A program made the translations under genes and the position numbers. The notes below the pieces were generated by a model. The model was given only the letters and a program-made list of their open reading frames with translations. It made no database searches and had not been told where the DNA came from. Shown here one piece after another: positions 23,801-35,800 of a stretch of DNA of 64,000 bases. Numbering within the stretch: position 1 is the stretch's first letter; each line of letters begins with the position of its first letter. The DNA is from Tubiluchus corallicola (Eukaryota; Priapulida; Priapulimorpha; Priapulimorphida; Tubiluchidae): positions 319,501-383,500 of the forward strand of contig JAQGDQ010000153.1 in assembly GCA_030141605.1 (NCBI GenBank), given 5' to 3'.

Positions 23801-26800
23801 AGGGATCTCCTCTTTGCTAAAGCAGTACACTGAACGCATTTTCTTGAAACCTATTACCTAATTATTATCTAAACTAACCTAATTCTTCCGAATGAACCGC
23901 TTATTGAACATTAATGACATCAGGACGATGTTGTCACATATCTGGATATTGGTAGCAGGTTGAGGTTACCTGTCATTAACTTAGCAAGGCGTTTTGTTGT
24001 GTTGAATATTGAAGAATTTTTGAATGGTGTTTTATTCTACAAAATATATTGCTTACCAAAATACGTTAATAAATATTAAAGGAATTTTGTAATGCTGATG
24101 ATACACATGTAAAGCAATGCTAAACGACGCCCATTTATAAACAATCTGAGGTATTGATGCACGTAGAAATGTCCACACTATATTCTTCGCAGAAAGGCGG
24201 ATAACGCTTTTATTGAGACATTGATGCGTATGTACTTCTTGTAATGCATCGTGGGGAGTACCTTAATGGGAAAGAAATGGCCAGAAAGTTATGCAAGCCT
24301 TTTAATATCATAATCAACTTTAAGTGTCCCTCCATTAGCACTTTACGCTTCTCGTCGCTCTGGATATGGTCGTTTACGAGCTGTTTTGACATAGAACTTC
24401 ACTTTTAACGATTTAAAAAAAATCTTTTGAAATTGTAGCTTAAAACAGTGATGCCATTTCAAGAGCGTGCTTAAAGTTGAATCATTATTCATGCATGAAG
24501 CTGCAACTCTGGTGCTATGGGCGGAAGAATGATTGACTCATTGTCCACTATGCTGGCTTCTATGGATGCTTACAAATGACTGTGGGCTTGAGCTTAATAC
24601 AAGTGAATAAAACAAATTGGTAATAAAATCAACTATGAAGGAACGTGAAGATATTACTGTGAACTGCAGAAAATAAGCTTTAATAACTATAATAAATTGC
24701 CAGAATAATGTATGCAAAATATGCAAAACTATGAAGAAGATAAGAAATGAATTGAGAAAAAGTACTACAAGGAGAAAGAAAGGAGCAGGAGAAGGGAAAA
24801 GAAGAAAAGGGTGACAAGACGGAGGAGCTTAATCTCTAGGAGATTATAAGGCACATAGTAGGTGAAGACATTGTGTTTTTCTTTCTCCGTCCTAAACATC
24901 ATGGGTATTCGCCTCGTGACCGTCTGATTAAGATGGTTAAATTTTAACGAAAACTTTGGTTAATGTACAAACAAAGAAAACGCAGTATTTTGTGCATTAA
25001 TTCGGCAACGGTAAAATATACTCGCTGGATTCCCGGTTACTGTATATGCGTGATCATATCTTTATGTTAGATCAGTTAATTGCTATCCATGTCTTAATGG
25101 GTTTTCTTGAAATGATAATAAACACGTTACGCAACTTGATTTTTTGAGGCTTCACAGAAACGTCATTAATTTAAATAACAATTAATGACGGTACCACTAG
25201 ATGACAGCGGTTCTTTACACAACAGAATTATTAATGTTTCAGTAATTGCTCCTCCGCGTATTGTAAGAAACAACAATAAAAGGAAGCTGTCGTTGATTAT
25301 CTTCGCAGTATTTGAAGCCAGCAAAACCTCATAAGCACACTATGTTGCATGTACGTCCAAGAGATGAGTCACATGTTCCTCGGCTGATTGGTTATTTTTT
25401 CTAACAGTTTCTCTGCCAAACAGTTGCTCGGATTATTGGTCTCCATACTTGTTAACCTATAATTAGGGTACTATTGCTTTGTAATTACTATTTCGTTGTT
25501 TAAGTTTAGTTTAGCTGAAAAAAATTTAGTTAAACTGTTCGAAGATATAACACCAGATGTTCTGGAATCAGATCTTACCTGCCTGTTCAATGTCTCCGTT
25601 TGATGCATTGCTATATCATGTGATTGAAGCCAAGTAGACGAAATTTGGTTGTTGAGCATTCCGGGTGTTATACACCCAGGTATTCCGGTCTAAGATGTCT
25701 AGTTTTGCGGGCGTTCTCGTATCATACAACGATGATCTAGTTGCTTATAGTGCTCGCTTGCAAGAAAAAGAGAGAAATCTGTCCGCATAGTGTATGACAT
25801 AGATGATAGCTGCTTGTTAACGATGATACTTACCTGCTATCGATGATATTTACCTGTTGCTGATGATATTTACTTGACGCTGATGATATTTACCTGTTAC
25901 TGATGATACATACCAGCTGTTGTGATACCTGTTGCTGACTATGCTTACCTGACGATACTGACGTTGATGATACTTGCCTTCTGCAGCTGGTACTTCCAGG
26001 CTGTGATTACGAAATTGATGATCCTTACCTTATGACTAGTACATGAGGATGAATGCAATACTGTTTTGGTGTCGTATTAGTGGAGGAGAGGACGTAATCA
26101 GGAGTCGTTAATGTTCAGTGACGTAATTGGATGCAGGAAGGAGAAGTAGAGTAGCCGACTGTTCTATGGTGCACCATTCCAAGAGCTAAGATGTTGGTGA
26201 GGAGTCAGAGAGATAACATTGACGAAAACAGCGATGGGACAGGACTGTTGAAAACACCTTATGTTGTTCTTTTTTTGTTTTCTGAGCTGGCTTGATCATT
26301 GTTATTAAAATTTACCTGGCTGCCTAAACTTTAAGTGTGTCTATTTGCATTGTATTCGAGATTTCATTAAATTGTCACGTTCTTTTATTAATTCAGTAGT
26401 TTTGCTCAGTGTTTTTGACTAAGTGATTTATTCTTTACCTAAGGCTTACATTTAAGTCACGGATCACTCATTTATAAATAGCGAAAATTAGACCAGTAAG
26501 CTTTGAACGAGAATGCATAAAAAGCGCAAGGTATTGCCAGACTGTCATGTTGCCGTCGCCGTAGCAGTAATGGGCCCTGAGTTATAAAGGTGCTTTAAGC
26601 AATGTTTTGCAGAGCAAAGATACATATAGATAGTGACATACTTTGCGATTACATTGTAAAGTTGTCCGTTCTTTATTGCTGCTGCCTTTATTTATCAACG
26701 ATTTTCTTGCTAAGGTATTTGGAGACTGGAGGCTGTGTGCAAATACACTCTGCAACGACTCTATTACATGTGATATAGTTCTATTTATTAGGAAAAGTCA

Positions 26801-29800
26801 CGCAAAGATAAAATAAAGAGAAATTTTGTCATGAAATTGAGTTTGTAACACCGGTGAGATCTGTGGCAAAATTAACTAAACCGTCTCAACATTAAAGCTA
26901 CAGCCACCTGGCCGTTTGATAGAACACAACATTTTGTTATACTCAGGCCTTTTTAAACAGTCAGTTGCAAAATGCGGAAATGTTGCTTTCAAACTTTTTT
27001 TAAGTTAAAAATCTCGGGTGACAACGAGTTTAATTTTTCATAGCTTACAGTTTTCAGAAAGAGTAGATGAGTAAATGTACTCAAATAAGAATAGAAAGTT
27101 TTCGTTTCTTCACACATTTTTATAGAGATATGTTAACTTACAATAATATAATCTTCGCCTTTTTATTGCGTTTAGAAACTTTTGAAAATTTACAAACCCA
27201 CAATAAAGCATATTAATTTAAACCCACTTATCGTTCTGATGTCATCGTTGATGTTTAAGTGTGATAACAGCAGCTTCAAGACTACGTTTTTGTTGAACAA
27301 GTCTTTTCACGCTAGAGGCACCAGCCTTGAGCTCACTTTTTGCTTGGGAAACCAGGACACTGGCTTCAATAAAAATTTATCGTGTAAAGCGTTTCTGTAC
27401 GTTTGGATGCTGGCTGGAAGGGTAAGCGCGATTTCTCAGTCAGCTACAGCTGACTTTGGCAGTAGCCATGTTTCTTCCGAGGAGACGTTTGTTAACAGGA
27501 GTTGGGATCCGAATTCGGTTATTTCTGGAGGTAATTTCAGGCCATGCAGCCACGTTCACACGTTACTTGAAACCCTGCAAACAACAGATTGGAGTTTTTG
27601 ATGATTTACAATAAGGGATTTTAAAAAAAGAACACCAAAAGGTGAAGATTTATAATCTAACAATAGGCTAATTTTATGAAAGATTTTTACAGTAAAATTT
27701 TACAGCAGAGCATTTTATTGGCCATGAGATAAAAAATACGTGCTTAATGAACGTTTCCCAATTTCGTTAAGGTTGTTTAGCATGGATATAATTTTGTATA
27801 ATGAAATCTCAACTTAGTGCGCATGTTTACTCTGCTGTCAAAGATAAACCGAGTAGGATAGATAGGTGATGGTGTCTTGTTACCTTCGGAAAACTAATCA
27901 CCCAAGGGAGATAAAGCAAGGAAAAATAACTTGAACTGTGCTGACTGGTAATGTTGCTTTAACAAACCGTTAACAGTTTTTGGTGTAATCTAATCCATAC
28001 ATGAATGTAAAATCTGATTTGAGAACTGGCTGGCGAATAACGGACGAGAATGATAGCTTAAATTAATTCTTAATTTCGAGGTCATCATTGAAAGCATCAA
28101 CTCACGACTATTAATGAAAAGGGAGCAGAAAAATATGAAGCAGTGACATAACCTGGATTTGAACCAGAAGCCTTGAATTACCTACAAATTATGCCATAAC
28201 CACTAAACTATAACGCTCCTCTCATTAAAGCAAATCTTATTTCAAGCTTAATAGCTCACGAGCTATTCTAACATTTCTGAGTGCTAGTTGACTCACACTA
28301 GAGCATTTCTACTTAATTTGCATCTTAGAATAATTCGCGGATAGTAGTTCATTCATTAAAAGCTTAATTTTACGATTATTAGTAAATGACGAAATCAAGC
28401 TACGACCATTGAAACCAAATTTGACCCGGAATGAAGAAAATGCGAAGAAATGGAGCTAGATTTAAAGTAAAACCTTTTTGTTATAAGTCCCTAAAACTGT
28501 TGTCGATTGCTGATCATTGATTGTTAAAAGTCGGCTTGATTGAAGCAGTCAGTCTGGTCTAATAAATAGGAAATCTGAAAAAAATTGTTCGTAGAAGTTT
28601 ATTTCTTGTGTATGATTTATGTGTGATTTTATTAAAATCTTGAAATCCAATATTAATGTTAAGTTGTAGCTTATCCTTCTTAGCTCGAATAAAACATAAT
28701 AGGCTACCATTAGTAATTTCGACATTATATTTTGGGTTCTTAGTAATCTGTGGCAATCGTCAAAAGAACATCGTATGCCTGCATGAATTTTACCTTGCGA
28801 CACGTCAATTGAAGCTCAGCTCAAAGCAAGTTACTGATGAGCTCTCGAAGTCAAAAAGCTAAATTAGCAGAGAGGTTAGTTACTGTAGACGAACAATATT
28901 GCATTTATCAAACAGACCTGTACTCAAACTATTGCAAGACATGGGCTCCAAGCTGTGCGACGTCCGCTGCTGCGAGCACTTACGAGCAAGTGTAATCTCT
29001 TTATAAATAAAAGCTTGCCTTTGCAGCCTGTCTCTGCTAGAAACGACTTTCAGAATATGCAATATGATCGGCAGACCGCCCACCACGTTAGCCTGTTCGC
29101 CTACCGATTGGTATCATTATTGCCAATAGTTTGTGCCCAAATGGCGATCATTTGGCCTAATTGTCCAACGCGAGTTGGAAGATAAATTTCCTGTAAGTAA
29201 AACATCATCCTTGAAGAAAATCAATTGCGTGCATCTCGTATTGAGACTGTTGCTTAGTATAAGAGCATTTTAACGTCTTGGTGATCAAGATCTGTGGTGA
29301 CTTCATTAAGCAGCTACCATTAGTGACGATATTATGTCATTCAGAACAGTACTTTAGTCTGTGTTGCGATTGACAAAGCAAAGAAACTCACTAGGTATTG
29401 GATACTCACATTTTAGGTACTTACAGCGTTATTCAGATGTGATTTACCTTCGAATGTCAGTCGGTATTTATGTTGAGATATCTGTAAACTTACTGTTACC
29501 GTTACGCATTGCGTTGATGTTTGTTAGTTTTCAATAAAAATCTTATTACTTCCATGTGCATGTATTATACATCTTACCAGAGTCACCATAACATTAAAGC
29601 TAGTTTGGGGCAGTGGTTCGTTATAATAGTTGTAACTAGTATTAGCACTTAATTCGCTCAATTTGGTGTTATTTTGTGTAAACACGTCCTCAAAAATTAT
29701 TATTTTTAAACATTATATAACAACATTTTAAGAACTTCACGACGTACCAAGGCATGGTTGTTTAAAAACATTGACCTTGACGTTTCGAAACCTGTTGGCA

Positions 29801-32800
29801 GCTTTATTGAGATGTGACATAATACTAATGAATAAAGTAAAACACGGACTTAAAACACACAAACTTAAAACCAAAATCGTATAAAATAAACGAAACTAAG
29901 ACGGACACTTTTATATAATCGCATTTATTTAAGTCCATTACTGCAAACTACAACTTAGTTTAAACTTATATTCCCATTTTATGTCAGTTTTAACAGTCCA
30001 GTTTTGTGTTTTTAAACTTTAAAATGTTTCATCTAGTAATTTAAAGCTGTTATTTTGATCTCATCACACTGTAAATTATTTGATTTCAATTATCTTGCAA
30101 TTGTAATGTCTAAAGAAGAGACTCGAGGATTTCGAAACGTCATGGTCAATATATTTTAAGCAATCATGCCTTGGTACGTCGTGAAGAATTATCTCGAAAA
30201 GTCATTACAAATGAAGTACATTTTACAATAACATCTTATTTTCACATAGTTTTTAGTGTAGTGTTAAAAATGATTTGAACTTTTCGCTATTCCATGACAG
30301 AACTGGTAATAAAAGCTAATCACCAACGAAAAATGCAATTTGAAACTCATTTTCTTGGCACACGGCAGACGACAATCATGCGTTTTAAAATCTTTAAAGC
30401 ATTTGACGTAAATTTTTGTAAATTATTCTTTTCCACTTTCAGAGTTTAACGAGGCATTCCGACTGTTTGACAAGGATGGCGATGGGACGATTACAAGTGA
30501 TGAATTAGGAATTGTAATGAGGTCGCTGGGGCAGAGGCCAACAGAAAGAGAACTACGAGACATGATCAATGAGGTCGACGAAGACGGTACGAGTTTACGC
30601 AATACGGCAGTCTTTTCAGTGTACGCTTTGCCATCCTGGCGCCGAAATAATTACTGAACATTTTTTTTAAAATATTGAGATTCATTTGGAAAGGAATAGT
30701 TACCCATCTATCTCTCTGCGTGCGTGTGTCTGGCCGTGCAGCACAATCAAAACGGATGAGCTATGATCACTAAACTTGACACAGAGAACGGTCTGGGTAA
30801 AACATGGTAATCCATTGATTTCAATTCAAAAGGACAAAAGTCAAGTTTAAGAAGTGTCAAAATATATTTTTGCTCCAAATTGACTTCATATAAGGGCACA
30901 GCTCTATACAGTGGCTTCCCTTCCAGTTATTAGAAAAAAAATTTATTACCGAGGCAGGAGCACGTGCAATCCTAGCAGAATATTGTCAAGCCGAATACGG
31001 GGCGCATTACCTGTCACATGAATCCACCTTTTGTTGCTTAAAAGCCTGTCAAAAGAATGATGTAGAAATAACAAACAAATAAACATTTTACTTAAAATAT
31101 TGAAATTAATTTAAAAATGAACATATACTAATGCGAGAATTCTTGGATAGTAGAGCAAATTAATTGCTCAGGCGACTATACAGTGAAAACACAAGAATAC
31201 AAAAAGTACAACATATTCAACGATAGAACAATGGCTAGTGTCATAACGGGCTCTCTACAGTTTCAGACATAAGGGACAAAGAAAAACACTTTTGCAAAAA
31301 TGGTGCGCAGAAGTTTTTGTTTAGTGCGTTTCTGGCTTCGTTCTATATACAGTGCCATTCTGTGTGTTTTCATGCTCTCCCACCGAGATGCTATTTTTGA
31401 TGTAAGCTACTTCAGACATAATCTACAAAACACTGGGAAATAAAGCTAGTGTTGTCATGCAAAGCTGCGTGCTCATTTTATTTGTTTTTTGTACATTTTG
31501 GGGTCGAATCAAACCATGATGGTAAACAGAACCGACCGTGGCGCTTTAGTTGTGCTCGCGTGAATAAACAAATTTTCCTGCAGCACTTCAGGCGCAGATA
31601 TACTATTTCGCTGTGCTTTGAGGGTAAAATTGATGCAAACACCTGGAGTGACTGTTTGTTGGGAGGAAGCCCTAACAAGTGAAAAAATGATGGAAACTAA
31701 TGACGCTGTATGGCTTATGGCAAACCAAAAGAAACATCTATAATAGCTTGTTACTGTAATTAAGCAGCTCTTAGAAGACTATTCATTTTGCTTAGAGAAA
31801 GTAATATTCACCAGTTTATAAATAACTGTAAAGATATCACATTGAGGAGCCACCAAGCACGTGGTTTCACTGAGGCAAGCTGGAACGATTACAGTAGCTT
31901 TGAATCTATGTTTAAACAGACAAACAAAGATGAAAAATTGTGTTTATCCATGGTTTTAAAAACCTTAACAGTTCTATAACTAATATGTGCATGGTTGCAA
32001 ATTGTAAATCATTTATTGGTTTGCTGCTAAGCAAACTAGAGCAACGACCTATTAAGAATCGCTAAATTTCCAGCTAATGAATCATGCAAACCGACTAAAA
32101 AAACCAAGCCACTTAATATAAACATGTTTGTACACCAGGCTGCCGAGTTTCTTAGCGTATTTTACCAAGCCGGCTAAGTAAAAGAAATAACTTTAATATT
32201 TCAGACAGCTATATCCGGGTACTTGAGTTATTTCCTGAAACCTTGCTTGGTATTTATAAAAGAGATGATGTTGTTAACGTATTAAAAAGTCAAGAGGCTT
32301 ACCACATGTCTTTAAAATAAACAGCCCACCCCTTACCGTTTTCTACAACACATTTGTTATCTTTTGGTTTATCAGAACTTTTGTTTATATGTTTCTTAAA
32401 AAGCACGTAAAGTAGCTAAAAATAATAGCAGTCATTGCAATTATCGACACGTGTTTGTTAAAGATGTAAGTGATGGGTATATAATTTCCTTTCGTGACAT
32501 ATTTTGCCATGAGTTATCAAGCCTATCCGTTGTTCGCTGTAATTTTACAAAAATATAAAAACTAGGTGGCAGGCACTTTCAAAGATAGGCAGCCATGCGT
32601 TGAGTGTTTCAGACTGATAACTTGCATACAAGTAGGATGAACAGTTTGACAAAATCTTAATAGACCATTTGTCCTTATTTATTTGTAAGTCATCCTGCCA
32701 GTCTGAATGCTGCTGTCAAAATTTTCACATTAATGTTGTTTACTTTATTTGGCTGTAGGTAATGGTACAATAGAATTCAACGAGTTTTTAATGATGATGT

Positions 32801-35800
32801 CAAAGCGTATGAAGGACACAGATCAGGAACAGGAACTGCGTGAAGCATTCCGGGTTTTTGACAGGTATGTGTGACATCATAGTGCTTGGCTTCGTTATTT
32901 TACCAGGTTTTATTATGCTTCACTATGCTGATTCTGAGGCGGACTCGTTATTAAGGTTAACCTACTGAAATGAGACACATCAAGGATGAGACCCGTACAC
33001 CTTCCTTTGCTAGTAAACACCTAGAATCAGTATGGTGAATAAAGCTGCCTAGACAGAGTATTGAGCATGCACCAACTGCTGTTAACTTCAGATCGTCAAG
33101 ATACACCGTGACCACTCAGCTATTTGTCAGAGCACTCATCTCAGTGTTTCCTCTTATCGAGTACGTTTTTTAACAAGAAGCATGTTCTATTTCAATTTAT
33201 TTTGTTTTTTTGTAAATATTTCGCACTTTCTGATTGGCCCACTGAGGTAATGATTCGTATGTTAACTTTAAGCTTAGGTGTTAATTTATCTACCAAATAT
33301 TTACATGAAGCATGTGTAAAAGTTCTGCGAAATCTTTCTGTTCTATATTTATAAGCTTTGCTGTTTCATGCACGTTTCGAAAGGTTATGAGTTGATCACA
33401 CATGCAGGTTCATGAACAGTGTCGCGGACTGTTGCAAATGTAAAACAGTCGCGATTTTAAACACTTGTTGAAGCCGCATTCATAGGTAGTTTTGACCTTG
33501 CATGGCATACGTGATCTTAAACTTGTACTTAACCTATTTTTAGACATTATGAATATCGTATCTTATAAAAGCCTTCTGTCAAACTAAATCGTTGGTAATG
33601 TCTAGGTACTGTGTCTTAGAGCACACAGAACATTACCCCCGTTAGATGACTTACTTATAGATTAGTTTTGATAAATGTTTATGCTTATGTCAATCAGTAT
33701 TATTTGTTTCTTGCACTCTTTGTTTCACAACATTAATGTTGTTTGTCTATGTAAATTTTGTAAAATATATATATGTTGGCATTGCAGTTAACTGTTTCTC
33801 TTTTTTATAGCAATTTAAAACACAAGTAAGTACTGTGTTCTGCATATAAATATGCTTCTCTTTTTACTCACGCTTTTCGGCTTTGGTTACTAAAGAAAAG
33901 GTAATTTAGGAACCTTGGACCTTCAGTGTTTCTCCCCCTCTATACTATCAAATTACCTTCAAAATTCCGTCTTTTCTTTACAAACAGTTTGATTTACATT
34001 TTCTATGACGCTACTATGAATGAAACCCATTTCAGTTCTTATTTGTAGCCAATTTCACAACAAACATTTTCCATAAAAAATCTTAAATATTCTTAGAATT
34101 TATTAAATTTGTGTGTAATTGATTTTTATTTTGTTCTTATTTTAAAATACATGTACACGTGGTTTGATGAGAAATGAAATCTAATAACGAATAAAAATGA
34201 AACAAATGCGCATGGCTTCATATAAAGTTTCATCTAACTGTAGTAATCCGATTTTCCACTTTAATGTACAGATCTTTGAACTATAATTTTTCAACTCAGC
34301 GCAGTCTGCTTCAATTGAACATTAATTCGCTAAAGATGGCTTTTTGACACTGCTTTAATGTAGAAAGTTTCATTTAACATTAGTATAATGTAGGCTGCAA
34401 TAGAAGCTGACAGGAAAAAAATGGTTCTGGTGTGTTGAGTAGTACGGTTTCTCATTGGTTACAGCTAGCTGGCACTGATTGACCGTTTTTCCGAGGAAAC
34501 TCTTGCTAAGAAGAGTTAGGGAACATGGGTTGCTCATTGCACACGGTTTCACTTCTCATTGTTGCTTCGGTATAGGTAGCTTTGAACGTGGGTTCGCTGT
34601 TCATTGTTTCATTATAAACGTCGTACTGCAAATTGCTTTAGAATAAAAGTGGTTTTGTATAGATGGCTTCAATTCAGATGGTTTTATTTCAACATGCAGG
34701 ATGCTTTTTGGAAATGGTAACTTTACGTGGCGTTAGTGTGTGGGAGGCTTTGATCAGTAAAGTTCAGTGTAGCTGTGGTTTCATAGTCCAGTACATAGCT
34801 TTACTGCACATGCTTTTTTGTATAGGCCTTCAGTTCAAGTGGTTTTATTGCACATAGGTAGCTTTCCTGTACATGGCTATAATGTAGCGAGCTTCATTAT
34901 GGTGCGACTTCAATGTAAGTTGTTTCACAGTAGGCTTACAATGTGTGTATGCATTGTTTGACTGAGTGTGTCGCTTTACTGCAGACCTGTTAAAAGCAAA
35001 TGGTTTTAACGTGTAGTCCAAAGATGAAAATTTTAAATTTAATACAGTGTATCAGAAGATGTAAGCTTAGAATCATTATTGAAGTTACATGTGTGGTAAT
35101 GTTTGATGACAACTTAAGTACAATAAAATCAATGCTTTCGTAATTTTAAAAATAAAAAAGTTTTACCAGATATGTTTTGTAAATCACAGCACAGAAGCCT
35201 ACCAAACGAAGCCGTTTGGAAACACAGTACAACAAAGCTAGTTGAACATTGCCTGATGTCACTATAGTTATGTACACTCAAATTATATACAACGAAGTGT
35301 ATATTATATAAGCACGAATTTAATTCTATGATACACTGATGTAACCTGCTACATCGAAAGAATTAAACCATCTACACAAGTACAATAAAGCCCCTCTACA
35401 CAAAAACAATGTACAAAGGAAGCTTTTTGCATTGAAGTAATGAACAATAGCCTGTCACTTATAATAACTGCACCTAGAACAATACATTGAAGTCGTATCA
35501 GGTTCAATTCACTAGCTTTATTGGTCTTTGTTTCCAGATGACTTCGTTTAGTAGGTTTCTGTGTTGTTATTTGCAAAACATCTTATAATTTTTTTTTATT
35601 TCTATTTATTTATAAAATGGCGAAAATATTGATTTTATGTTACTTAAAATGTTATCAAACATTACCAAACATATAAAATTTCCATCTTTGAGACTACGAT
35701 ATTAAACTCATCAGGTTTTGACTGTTGCCCTAAAACACTTTTTAACATTGAAGCGGACGGGTTGAAATGTTGCGTTCTTGCGGTATCATCAGTTTAACCT

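Larger units (their letters stand above)
20760..30442 (+). other. Intron 2 of the calmodulin-like gene
   Basis: About 9.7 kb, the largest intron. Contents: hAT-like MITE (21361-21633), purine-rich tract (24745-24835), 20-bp minisatellite (25821-25990), tRNA-like SINE head (28143-28217) and inverted-arm element (29735-30186). A 139-codon frame at 27182-27601 matches nothing I know. Confidence 0.65.

Noticed and set aside
27182-27601. 139-codon frame in calmodulin-like intron 2
   Set aside because: Opens on TTG; no recognised motif and no flanking splice sites of a nested gene.
28143-28217. Functional tRNA gene
   Set aside because: Acceptor and D stems pair poorly and position 33 is G; a SINE head or pseudogene fits better.
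29735-30186. Active hammerhead ribozyme
   Set aside because: Only the GAAAC-GTC part is present; the CTGATGA core box is not intact in either arm.
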